Of a stretch of DNA of 64,000 bases, positions 44,396-55,456 are shown piece by piece. Position numbers and translations under genes: made by a program. Numbering within the stretch: position 1 is the first letter of the stretch; each line of letters starts with the position of its first letter. Below the pieces are notes generated by a model. The model did not search any database and was not told the DNA's origin. It saw only the letters and a list, made by a program, of their open reading frames with translations. The stretch is from Impatiens glandulifera. Its lineage: Eukaryota; Streptophyta; Magnoliopsida; Ericales; Balsaminaceae. Location of the stretch: assembly GCF_907164915.1 (NCBI RefSeq), contig NC_061869.1, forward strand, positions 25,432,312 through 25,496,311, written 5' to 3'.

Positions 44396-45225
44396 ATAAC
44401 AACATCGTGAAAGAAGTGCAAGACTTTATTCTTAAAGGAGTCAAACAAATTGCAGAGAAGGAAATGAACAGATTAACTAAAAAAGTTAATAACGAAAAAA
44501 TGCAGAAAAGCAACAAAGACTCAATTACGGCCCAAAAGTAGTAATTATTCAAGGAGAAGAAAGAAGTTTAAATGATAGGGTATAATCAAAGGGCCAATTT
44601 ATTTGGACTAAAAAACCAAATCACCAAATTCATGATGCATGCTAAGAAAGGAGAGATTATACTTAGTAAGGAGAAAATACAAAGCACAACAATCCAACTT
44701 AACATGCACTATCTCCAAGACTGGAATTTACTCGAGAATGATGAATATGAAGTGATAGTAAAATGGTTTGTTACAACAATGAGGGAGTTAATGAATGCTC
44801 CTAAATCTAAGACCTATACTATCAGAAGTAGTTTTACATGAAAAATCAATGAAGTATGGAAAAACAATATTGGGAAAAAGGCTGAAGATTATGCATACAA
44901 AGAAAAAATTGCTTGGTCAATGAATAGACAAAAGTAGAGATACTAAATTCTTCGAATTTAAATTGTTTGTTGTAGTAGAAGAAAATTGTGTTAGGGAATG
45001 AGAAAATGTAGTGGTGGGAGAGACTACATAGGAAATAATAGAATTTCTTTCATAGTCACCAAAGAGGTAATTTTGAAGCAATTGAAAGAAAATATACTGG
45101 AGAAAATTTCAGCAAATGTACATGATATCTACATTCTGAAATTTAAGAATGGATTAAATTTGGATGAAATTCTAAAAATCGGGTATACATATTTTGGATA
45201 AGGGTGTAAAAGAGTTGAGTCGAGC
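44396..45225 (+). pseudogene. LINE ORF1-like (DUF4283-type) fragment, plus copy
   Basis: Broken reading frames giving YLQDWNLLENDEYEVIVKWF, then KVEILNS, VVVGE, and ..VHDIYILKFKNGLNLDEILKI, GYTYFG. The same order is read from the minus-strand copy at 46040-47480 (NIHDLYFLQFKKRTNLDDIL), so the two are homologous. DUF4283-type regions are typical of plant LINE ORF1 proteins, which bind RNA. ORF2 is absent. The fragment ends abruptly at about 45225. Confidence 0.5.
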
Positions 45226-46039
45226 TCGAAATAGCCCTGGCTCGAGTTCGACTCGACTCGTCTTTTATTAGTTCAGCTTGAGCTCTATCGAGCTTTCAAT
45301 ATTAAGCTCGAATTCGGCTCGATCATATAACCATATAATCGAGTTCGTCTCGAAAGGCTAGAATTTAAATATATTTATATATAATTTTCTTATATTAAAA
45401 GAACATAATGGAAGTCGAGAGTCCATTCATCGGATTGTACAACCCTCCGCGTATTTTTTTTATGCCCCGTAACTCTTCCTCATCCACGACTTGGTTCACG
45501 TAAGAATACACGTAGAATACCTAAGGAATTTATTCATGTTCAAGCAAGTTTGACAAAAAAATATATTTAAGTCGTGTATTGTATTTGAGATGAGCTTGAA
45601 AACATATTAGACTCTATTATATTTATTTTGAAAAATAAAACACATTATAATAAAATAAAAATAATTTTATATCTTATAAAATATAATACATTAAGATTAC
45701 ATATATTAAATAAAATTACAGTATAATTATATTTTGATTTGAATTTCAAAATTTATTTCTATAATTAAATTAATATCAAATCTATTTATTTCCTTATAAC
45801 TTATAAGTATTATATAATATATATTATTTAATTTATAAATATTGTTTTGGTATATCTTGATAAATACTATATAGTGAAATAAAAATAGTTTTATATCTTA
45901 TAAAATATAATACATTGAGATTGCATATATTAAATAATATTACAATATAACTATATTTTTATTTATAAAATTATATTTATATAATTATATTAATAACAAA
46001 TTTATTTATTTCCTTATAAGCATTATGTAACATATATTT
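45226..46039. repeat. A/T-rich region with a roughly 230-bp direct duplication
   Basis: Begins with ctcgagttcgactcgactcg-type sequence, familiar from plant repeats. Then two diverged direct copies: 45650-45855 and 45880-46030 share attttatatcttataaaata, tacatatattaaata and tatttatttccttataa. No gene. Confidence 0.6.
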
Positions 46040-47480
46040 TTTTTACTTTTTTGGGTGGGAAAACGGTTAAAACTATTTCATTAAAATCTAAATAGTGGGA
46101 GGGTCAGAAATCAAAGCTAGATAAAGCCTAGCTAAGATTAAGGATGACAATCAAAAGACCCTAAAAAAAACTGATTACTAGCATTCATACATTCAAAAAA
46201 CAGAGATTATAAACAGAAAAGACTACATTCAAACCTAACCATCCCAGCCTGGGATTTACGCATGCCATCTATTTTCATTGAGATGCATTCTTCCCCTTCC
46301 CTTCCTCTTTCTCTTCCTCTTCCTCTAACGATAAAAGGAGATTGTATTGAAGAGAATGATGAGTATTGTTGATTCACATTTTGAATTTTCTCTTTGTACG
46401 AGCCTGTTCTTATTTGATAGAAAGAATTATTTCTGAGAATTTCAGGGCTTTTACCTTTGTTATCTTCAACTTGAATTTTTGTATTCTTGTCTTCATTATC
46501 TTCAGCTTCGGCTTCAGACTCCACATCGGTTTTGGAATCTTCTTTATCGGCTTTAAAATTCTCTATTTCAGCTTTGAAATTTTGGGTGTTTTTCTCTTGA
46601 GTTTCTTCAACAACAACTTGAGGTTCATCTTCCCTTTCCATCCTGATCCTTCGCATTACAGAAAATTTTATTTTCCTCTTCACCTTAATTCCCTTTACTT
46701 GCTTTCTTTCGCTGCTTTCCTTTTTCTCGGAATCCTTCTTGCTTTCTTCCTCTACATTTTCCTCATTTTTGTCTTTTTATCACTATCCTTAACTTCCACA
46801 ATATGCTCTCCCATTCTTGATTCTTCCGTTTCATTGTCCTGCTTTTTTGATTCCCAGGCTTTCATGATTTTCTATTCTTCCTCAATTGTAGTGTACTTTG
46901 AGGATACACTTCAATGCTTATTCTAGCAAAAGTAAGGTGCTCTACTTCCTCTGTAATTGGGTCCATATATAATGATTTCCCCAATAGACTAGAAAAGTGA
47001 CTTAGAGCTTCTGCATTATACATGTGTGCTGGGATGTTCCTAAGTTTGAACCATATTTGGGTTGTTTCCTTTGGCTTTCTTAGAAGGCTCAATTCTTCAA
47101 ACCATCTCTCCAACTTCATACAGTTATATCCAATATAAGTATGCCCAATTTTCAGAATATCATCCAAGTTCGTTCTCTTTTTGAATTGTAGAAAATAGAG
47201 ATCATGGATGTTTGTAGAAACCTTCTCTAGTCCCTTCTATTCCCATTGTTTCATTAGTGATTCCTTAGTGTTTGGAAAAGATACACGGTTCTTTCCTATG
47301 TAGTTCCCAACAACTACGTTTTCCCAATCTTTGACGCATTTCTCCTCCACTTCAGTGGGCAATTTAAATTCAAAAGGAGAGTTGAGAATCTCAACTTTTG
47401 TTTAAAACTCACCCAAGTAGATTTGACCTTTGTATGAATGATCTTCTGCTTTCTTTTCTGCATTCTTTTTCCAGACTTTA
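46040..47480 (-). pseudogene. LINE ORF1-like (DUF4283-type) gene, minus copy
   Basis: Read from 47480 downwards: KSGKRMQKRKQKIIHTKVKS, then ENVVVGNYIGKNRVSFPNTK, NLDDILKIGHTYIGYNCMKL, PKETTQIWFKLRNIPAHMYN, FSSLLGKSLYMDPITEEVEH and FARISIEVYPQSTLQ, a DUF4283-like RNA-binding region with a conserved W-K-NIP motif. An acidic disordered tail (46683-46207, KNTQNFKAEIENFKADKEDS) follows. Stops lie near 47402, 47240 and 46862. A T-run at 46027-46060 may represent the A-rich tail of a retroposed copy. ORF2 is absent. Element E starts 1 bp beyond its broken upstream end. Confidence 0.55.
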
Positions 47481-47519
47481 TGTTAGGATCTAGCTCGCGG
47501 ATGGGGAACTGGGGTTGGC
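47481..47519 (-). repeat. Element E 3' LTR remnant
   Basis: tgttaggatctagctcgcgg through ggggttggc matches the first bases of the A LTR (terminal U5). At 47519 it joins directly to aORF3 coding sequence, so over 1 kb of LTR, the PPT and the aORF3 tail are deleted. Confidence 0.85.
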
Positions 47520-49824
47520 GCCCTCTTGGAAGGAGCCTTTCTTTTTCTGGTAGCCGGTCCGGATGAGGAAGCAACCGCATTTGATTTCTTATGAGCGTCG
47601 GCGAACTCATCGAATGCTAGCTGTTGACCGATTAGGCGAGCCGCATCCTCATTTTTCTGAATCGCTATGGCCGGTGCAATATCCTCTATATTTTGAACGT
47701 GCTGGGCCAGGCTTGCATCCGCTTACACCGTTTCCTTTTGAAGCCGGACTTGCTCGTCCAGGGCATCCTAAATCTTTTGAGCCGCGATTTCATTCGCTTC
47801 TTCAAGTGCTTTGTCGGCTGCCAGCTTTGCCGCTACCATCTCCGCCAGTTGTTCGGTGACCGCCTTTAAATCGGCTTCGGTCTTGGCATGCTTCCCCTCA
47901 AGCGTTGCCATTTTCTCAAGTATGGATCCGGCCTAGATACCGGATTGAGACAGATCCCCTTCAATCTTGTTCAGCCTTTGATCGGTTGTTATGAGGTGTA
48001 GGTCTATCAAACCGACCTTTTGGTTGGTATGAGCGATATCAGTCTCCAACTTCTTAGTCACGGCCTCCAACGTCTTAGTTCTATCAGTTGTGTCGCCGAA
48101 CAAAAGATCAGTAAGACCGTATTTTCTTCAACGAACGTAATCCGTTCAACCGCAGCTTCCAACTGTTTATCGGTTGACTCAATCATCTCTATAGATTTTG
48201 TCGCGGTGTCCTTTATTTTCTTTTGCCATGGCAAGATGGCTCCGTTGACAAATTCCTCGATTATGTTCTTGACCCTATCCTCTGTTATAGTCGTCGCCGA
48301 TGCATTGTCGGTTTGTGGAGATGCGTGCTGATCAGTGGGCGGTGTACCCGTCCCGAGATCAGTGTCGTTGATTACGGGTTCCTGTTAAGGGGAGATATGC
48401 TCGGCTTCGGCCGGATTCGGACCGCCATCATCCTCAGGATTAGACCTGGAGAAGATTGATGCCTTTTGGTGCTCGTGTTCCGCTTCCAACCGTGCCAGCT
48501 CATCGGTCAATTCTTGTTCTTTAACTATTAGCATATACAATACCAAGATCTCGAACTGAGATTCCTCTGTCCCTAGGATGTGTTTTTCACGAAGATGTTG
48601 AATATGGTCGGTGAGCTCTAGTAACCGGGCATGCGGTTCGACCATCTTATTCCTTCGAAGAGCGGTCAAGACGCTCTTAGCCTTTGTAAGGTTGATGACT
48701 TTCGTTTCCATCTCAACCAGTTTTTCGTATCTTCGTTCAGCGGGATGTTCCGGTAGCATGTTGGTGTAGAAGATTTCCTGCTGGTTCAGAGCCTATTGAA
48801 AGTAGACGTCGCTCGCAGCGTGAGCCTGAAAGTAAATTTCGTTCATGATTTGTTTGACGAGATCATCTCCCATTTGCCAAATGCTTTCATCCGCGGTTTC
48901 ATTTCCTTCCGGTTGTCTACCCAAACCGTCATTAATATCATCAGGTTTGCCGATTGTTCTTCGACCACCTTCTCTTTCCCTTTGCCAGATCAATCATCTT
49001 CGGTGTGGTGTGAGAGAGTCCGGCTAGAGCTGGATGCCGAGTTTTCCGGATTAGGTGTGTCGGTGTGGATGCTAGTCGACCCTATCGGAGCCTTCTTAGG
49101 TTTAGAGTTCCTTTTGCGGGCGGAGACCTTTGTTTAGCACGGTTTATCCTCCGGTTTCAGAAAGTGATGGGATTTTATGATTTTGCTGGGGAGATGAAAA
49201 CACCTGGGCCGGTTTCAGCGTTGAAATGGTGCATCAGTTTGCCCAGTGGAACAGCGTATCCCCATGACCGTTTGGATGATGGATCCACCATCTCACATAG
49301 GTTGGAGAAAATTACCTTGGCCCAGTTGATTTTAGTGCCGTTGACTAAACCGGCAATCATATCGATCTTTAATCGTGTGAGGCTATCATAGTTGCCTCCC
49401 CGATCTTAAACCGACTTAGATAGAATCTCGCATAGCGGTCTAAGTTCCGGTTTGAGGGGAGTTTTCTTACCGGACACTGCTATTGGTACCGTAGTATCCA
49501 AAACATCCCAGAAAACCGCTTAGATGTATCCTCGTCTGTAACCAGCGAGAAGTCGCTCCCCTCGGATGGTAGATGGAGAACCTCAACAACCGACTCCATG
49601 GTGAGTTTGAACGGTTTTCCGCCGATTGTTGCGGTTATCGTTCCTTCACTATGTGCGGCGGTTTGAAAGAACTAAGTGACCGCTTCTTGATACAAGATGA
49701 ACGGTCCGTTCAATAAATGTTCAAGACCGGACTCAGAAATTTGGGTTAACACTTGTTTAGCTTCCGCCGATCCATTTGCTCGAAGAGACCGAGAGATCGA
49801 GAGCTTGAGAGATTCGCGACCCAT
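47520..49824 (-). pseudogene. Element E accessory gene 3 (aORF3)
   Basis: ATG 49824 (MGRESLKLSISRSLRANGSA) leads into QISESGLEHLLNGPFILYQE, LHLPSEGSDFSL, GLVNGTKINWAKVIFSNLCE and MVDPSSKRSWGYAVPLGKLM. Then a degenerate linker and the coiled-coil part (..LVEMETKVINLTKAKSVLTA.., about 48750-48650) to the deletion at 47520. Many stops (for example 49675, 49411) and frame changes. It preserves a stretch (INWAKVIFSN) that is missing from A3. Confidence 0.7.
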
Positions 49825-49932
49825 TGTGAGTTGGAGAGACCGAGAGATCGAGAGCTTAAGAGATCTGAGAGATTTGAGAGCTAGAGAGAGAAAGTTGTTT
49901 TGCGTAAGAATGAGATAAAATGACTAAGGACC

Positions 49933-49942
49933 ATATTTATAG
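49933..49942 (-). promoter_or_regulatory. TATA box of element E aORF3
   Basis: Sense gactataaatatggtcc, about 110 bp upstream of ATG 49824. Confidence 0.65.
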
Positions 49943-50261
49943 TCGCGGGTTGGAATTTCAACCGCCGCGAACTGTCACATCATGTTTTGGCGGGAAATTT
50001 CCCTCCAAGATGTTGTTGGGCGGCAAACGATGGGCGGGAAGTTTGAGCGGGAATTTGATGCGGTTAATTTAACCGGTGATGAAGCAGTTATTTAATGTAG
50101 TCGTTCTATTCATGAGGCGGTTATTTAACTAGTGATGAAGCGGTTAGCAATTTTAACCGGTTGAACATTTAAACTGGTATTTTAATTTTGCGATTCTGAC
50201 CCGGTATTCTAACTTAGTAATTTAAACGATCATTTGATTAAAAGAGAAGGACATAATAGAC

Positions 50262-50279
50262 ACCGATACAAAGATCGGT
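50262..50279 (-). other. Short hairpin after aORF2 (element E)
   Basis: accgat (50262-50267) and atcggt (50274-50279) with a 6-nt loop, about 30 nt after the aORF2 stop. The matching place in A has a weaker form. Confidence 0.4.
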
Positions 50280-50308
50280 TTAATGTACACAAGATACAAG
50301 ATTATAAA

Positions 50309-51007
50309 TTATGTAACGATTATTTTAGAGAGTTTGTCCTCCACCACTTCCTCGTTGAGAACATTTGATAGGTACACCGGAGTACCCGGTCCAAGATTTT
50401 GATGGTGTGTACGAATGAGCCGGCTTATGTGGGGGCATAGCCGAAACCTTTCTTTGTCTCGACCATGGTCTTCTGGTTATTTAAGATGACCGATGACCAG
50501 TTGATGGGGGTGTTGCTGATGATGTAGGTCATCATGTCGAAGACTTTCTTAGAATAATGTTGGTTCGGAGATTGGCAGATGATAGCGGTTGACGATCTCG
50601 TGAAGGAGTTGGATGTGATGGGCGAGGCGGGTTTTCAGACCGTAGTTCTCCACCGGCACTTCGGTTCCGGAGAACATTTCCGCATAGTCAACCGCTGCAC
50701 TCCCCACCCGAGATGGGAAATAGGAGAACCCTTCAGTGGGCAGATTGAACATCCGGGAGAATCCGCTTTCGTGAAGAACAAAGATGTGGTTTTTCACGAC
50801 GGAAGTAATGGCATCGCCGGATATGGCTGCATTATTGAAGAATTCCATCACCTCTAGAATGAATATGGGTCCGGATTCTTCGAGAAAGTCACGAAGGCCG
50901 GTGTCGATGAGGGATTCAAAGAGGAGTTCCTTCACTTCAAGATCCTCAATTTTGAGGACGGAGTCGAAATCGATGCATAGATAATTTCTGAGAGTACGGT
51001 TATAAAT
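50309..51007 (-). pseudogene. Element E accessory gene 2 (aORF2)
   Basis: Homologous to A2 over its whole length (DFDSV, SLIDTGLRDFLEESGP, EFFNNAAISGD, FNLPTEGFSYFPSRVGSAAV). The start codon position is ATT (51005-51007) where A2 has ATG. A 1-bp deletion near 50590 shifts the frame before the FDMM motif. Ancestral stop 50309-50311. Confidence 0.78.
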
Positions 51008-51092
51008 TCTTTCAAATCTTGCTAAGAGAGAGAGAGAGAGTTTAAGAAATTATAAGTTGTTTGGAGGTATGCTGAATTGATAAAGGGGGTTC

Positions 51093-51102
51093 TTTATATA
51101 GA
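51093..51102 (-). promoter_or_regulatory. TATA box of element E aORF2
   Basis: Sense tctatataaagaaccc, about 90 bp upstream of the ancestral start. Confidence 0.6.
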
Positions 51103-51383
51103 TTTGAGATTGGAGGGGAAATAAGAGCATTTAATGGTAATATTCCGTTTTGTCTTATTAGTGTTGGGAATATTTATGTTTCCAAAACTCCTTGGGAAGG
51201 AGTTACTTTTGACCGGTTGCGGAGCTCGAGGTGGAGAATCTAGTTAGGAAGTAACTAAGTTTGTGTCATTTCCCATGTAGTTGGAAATCAAAAGTTACTT
51301 TTCATTAATGAAAATGGAGTTACAGCAAACCGAAGGAAACACATAGATTAACCGAAAAGATCATAATGGAATAGGATGACAAC

Positions 51384-51416
51384 ACAACCGGTACGTACAG
51401 CAAAATGACCGGTTGT
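51384..51416 (-). other. Conserved hairpin after aORF1 (element E)
   Basis: Arms acaaccggt and accggttgt, loop acgtacagcaaaatg. It is about 13 nt after the ancestral aORF1 stop, as in element A. Confidence 0.7.
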
Positions 51417-51429
51417 AGGAAGGAGTGAC

Positions 51430-52172
51430 TTAATTGTCGGAGGAGTTGAGATGTCGGATCTTCCTTTTCTAGGCCTTCTCGAACCGCTCATAGAACGAGT
51501 CGGCAACTTCCCTAGTTATGACCTGGGCCTGGTTCAGCCCTTCGCCCGGACAGAGCGGAACCCCGAGTTCCATGAGTAGGTAGCTAATTTGGGGAATGAG
51601 ACCGGTATGGCGAGTGGTGATCATCCAGATCAAGACATCGAACAGCACCCTGGATCAGTTGAACGGCGTATCTGTTGTGATAGCGGTCATTATGTTGAAA
51701 ACTGTGGCACAATAAGTATTGGTCACATCCTTACCCAGGATGCCTCGACCGATGATATCATTGAAGAGTTGGTATTCAGCCCTCAATGATGACCTAGCAC
51801 CGTGGTCACTGACCGGACGGTTCGACTGAGAGAAGTTCAGAGAGATTTCGGCTTTTAGTTCGGCCAGAACGTTTAGATCGGTAAGCCCTTGCTTCGGAAG
51901 ATCGAAGCACCGAGCAAAGTCACTCTCCGAAAAGTGAAATACGGTTCCTCCAACCCTTGATTGAATAAGGGTGTCAAAGTACGGGGTGCCGCGGAAGACC
52001 CTTGCGTTGTAGAAGAACTCCAGAACGGTTTCAGGGAAGATGACATGTTTGTCATCTAAAAAGGATTTTAGACCAGTGTCTTCAAGAGACTTGATCATTT
52101 TGAATATCTCATAATGTTCAGTTCCTTGAGCAGAGTTAAAATCAACTTGGAGAATGTTTTGAAACTGAGATA
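51430..52172 (-). pseudogene. Element E accessory gene 1 (aORF1)
   Basis: Matches A1 throughout: LQVDFNSAQGTEHYE, SLEDTGLKSFLDDKHVIFPE, FFYNARVFRG, DLPKQGLTDLNV, FNIMTAITTDTPFN, SRVLFDVLIWMI. The start has lost its G (ATGTCTCAG in A, ATCTCAG here). A TGA at 51655-51657 replaces Trp. A TAG near 51473 follows FYERFEKA. Confidence 0.8.
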
Positions 52173-52190
52173 TTTTGTCCGATGTTTACC

Positions 52191-52203
52191 TAACTTATAT
52201 ATT
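52191..52203 (-). promoter_or_regulatory. TATA box of element E aORF1
   Basis: Sense aatatataagttagg, about 20-30 bp from the ancestral start; the spacer seems shortened compared with A1. Confidence 0.5.
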
Positions 52204-52662
52204 AGTAGAGGGATGATAGTATTATCCAATGTTTAGCAGGTGATTTGATCTATTAACCATAGGATATAACATATTGCATGAAATGAGCATGTCTATAGCC
52301 TAGGATGTGAGTCATAGGCCTGGACGGTGAAAGATATCATATCTTCACGTCTTTTAAGGTATGACCATTTTGCTTTGAAAGGGTATCTTTTCAGAACAGA
52401 TACATCTAAACACAGATAATTGTTCCAATTCTGTTCGGAAGCCTAATAAGCCAAAGTATATTATTTCCAAACCGGTCGGTTTTCAGTCATTGGTTCTGAT
52501 GCGGTTAATTAGTGTAAGCACTAAGTAGCCGGTCGGTTTACTGTGACTGATAGACAAAGCGGTTCTTCAATAAGTACGATGGTGAATTCGGTTTCCGACA
52601 ATTTAGGAAGAACTGCCGGTTTTGTCTGTCTGAACCGATTTTCTCTTTAGACATTTGAGAAT

Positions 52663-53290
52663 TTAAGAAATGAGCTGATTAATATCGGTTAAACCGAGTA
52701 TGTTTCTGAAATAAGAAAACTTAGCTTCCTGCAGGAGCTTTGTAAAGATATCGGCTACTTGTTGTTCTGTTGATACGTATTCCAGCCGGATATGCTTCAA
52801 CATAACATGTTCTCGGATGAAGTGATGCCTTGTGTCGATGTGCTTGGTTCTAGAGTGTAGGACTGGATTGTATGTGATTACTATGGCACTTGTGTTATCA
52901 CAGAATATCGGAGACTCTTCAAGGTGATACCGAAGTCCTTCAGTTGTTGTTGGATCCATAGGAGCTGTGAACAACAACTTCCGGTTGCCAGATATTCAGC
53001 CTCTGTGGTTGACGTAGCAACCGATGTTTGTTTCTTGCTATGCCATGACACAAGCCGGTCACCTAGGAATTGGCATGTTCCGCTGGTATTTTTTCTGTCA
53101 ATTTTACAACATGCATAGTCTGCATCCGAGTAACTTGTGAGGTTGAAAGATGAATCCTTTGGATACCACTGGCCAACTTCAGGATTTACCTTTAGGTATT
53201 AAAAGATTCGCTTAGCGGCTGTGTAGTGAGATTGTTTTAGATTAGCCTGGAATCTTCCATACACTCCGACTGCAAATAGTATATCCGGTC
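52663..53290 (-). pseudogene. Element E RNase H
   Basis: [75 protein letters not shown] and FRNILGLTDINQLIS are readable to 52663. A stop at 53199-53201 and a 2-bp loss near 52922 break it. Confidence 0.88.
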
Positions 53291-54371
53291 TACTTGCTGT
53301 CAGGTATAAGAGTGAACCGATAATTCCGCGATAGGCCGTTAGGTCTACTACCTGACCGTCATCATCCTTGTCCAATTTGATTAATGAGCTCATTGGAGTA
53401 GCCGCGGAGGAACATGTATCCATCCCAAATTGCTTCAGAAGTTCCTTTGTGTATTTGGGTTGACTTATGAAAGTTCCTCCTTCGAGCTGTTTAACTTGAA
53501 GGCCTAGGAAGAAGCTCAATTCTCCCATCATACTCATCTCAAACTTGTTAGTCATTAAGGTTGAGAATTTATCACATAGCTTAGGATCGGTTGAACCGAA
53601 GATGATATCATCCACATATATTTGAATAGGTAGGATATGCTCCTTTTTCTCAAATTTAAATAGTGTTTTATCCACCGAACCTATGGTGAAATCATGTTTT
53701 AACAGAAATGTGGTTAGCGTATCATACCAAGCTCTAGGAGCTTGTTTTAAACCGTACAATGCTTTGTTTAAGCGGTATACATGATGAGGTAGGTCAGCAT
53801 TTTTGAAACCGGGTGGTTTTTCAACATACACTTCTTCACGTAGGTCACCATTCAAAAATGCACTTTTAACATCCATCTGAAAAACCTTGAAGTTTTTGAA
53901 AGCAGCAAACGCTAAAAAAATCCTAATGGCTTCAATCCTAGATACAGGAGCAAATGATTCTTCAAAATCAATGCCTTCTTCCTGTTTATATCCTTGTGCC
54001 ACTAATCTAGCTTTGTTCTTCGTGACCAAACCGTCTTCATTGAGTTTATTTCTGAATACCCATCTTGTTCCTATGACCGGTTGATGTTTCGATCTAGGGA
54101 CTAGGTACCAGACTTTGTTACTCTCAAACTAGTTTAACTCTTCTTGCATTCCCAAGATCCAGTCCGAATCTGACAATGCTTCATCTACCCTTTTCGGCTC
54201 AATCTGGGATATGAAAGCGGAAATAAAGTATTCCTCCAGAATTTGTTGCCTAGTTTGGATAGGTTTTGAAGGGTCACCTATAATAAGCTCAGGAGGATGA
54301 TTTGTGTTCCTTTTGAGATTCAGTTCAGTAGTGTCTACCAAATCACCGTTTATTTGATCAAGGCTAGACAT
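53199..54371 (-). pseudogene. Element E reverse transcriptase
   Basis: [15 protein letters not shown] linker, then [70 protein letters not shown] (YVDD intact) and [15 protein letters not shown] stop near 54129 and a start of the long open part at 54029. A frameshift near 54460 separates it from integrase. Confidence 0.9.
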
Positions 54372-55456
54372 ATCGGTAGGCTGAACAAAAATGTCAAAAC
54401 GACCGATTTCCTCAGTTTGAACCGAGGTGTCAGCTTCCTGCTGTGTGGCAGCTTGATCGGCTGGGTTTCATCATCACCCATTTGGTCATGAACAAACCGT
54501 CTGAAAACCGGAACCTCATCTTCACTATCAGAATGGATATTGTTATTCTCCAATATGTTGTGTAGATCAAAAGATAATGTAGTGTTACTTTCAACCGATT
54601 CATCGAATACGACATGAAGAGATTCCTCCACGGTTAAAGTTCTAGTGTTATACACTCTATAAGCTTTACTAACTGCTGAGTAACCTAACATGATCCCAAT
54701 ATCGGATTTTGCATCAAAAGTAGATAGGTAATTTTTGCCATTTATATGAATGTAACATTTACAACCGAAAATTTTAATATACCTAAGGTTAGGAATCCTA
54801 TCAAAGTATACTTCATACGGTGTTTTGTTGTGAAACTTGTTGAGCAAGGACCGGTTTTGTGTGTAACATGCAGTACTGATAGCCTTAGCCCAAAATTTTT
54901 GAGCAACACCCGAATCGGCTATCATAGACCTTGCGGCTTCCTTGAGAGTTCGGTTTCTTCTCTCGGTCAGGCCATTCTGTTGAGGAGTTCTAGCACTAGA
55001 CAACTCGTGTTTAATACCGGATTCATCAAGAAATGCATTTAGAGTACTATTTGTAAATTCGGTTCCTCTATCACTCCAAATGCTATTTATGCGTGTTGAT
55101 TTTTCATTTTGCAAACGTTTAAGCAATGTGATTAAGTTTGATGCGGTTTCTCGTTTAGATGCTAAAAATATTACACATGTATACCTAGAATAATCATCAA
55201 CAACTACCATAGTATAGAGCATGCCGCCTAGACTGATGACCCTAATTGGTCCGAATAAATCCATGTGAAGGAGATCTAAGCATAGGTTAGACTGAATGTG
55301 TCCTTTACTCTTGAAGGTTGACTTAGTTTGTTTACCCATTTGATACGCTGAACAAACCTTATACTTATTGAATACTATATCAGGAATTCCTTCAACCAGC
55401 ATTTTACCGCGGATATAGTTTAAGGTTTTTAGGTTTAAATGATTTAGCATTTTATG
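54350..55456 (-). pseudogene. Element E integrase
   Basis: Open for over 360 codons: HLNLKTLNYIRGKMLVEG, CSAYQMGKQ (one zinc Cys changed to Tyr), [78 protein letters not shown] just upstream (about 55457) replaces the Trp of WLWHKRLNHL. Confidence 0.9.
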
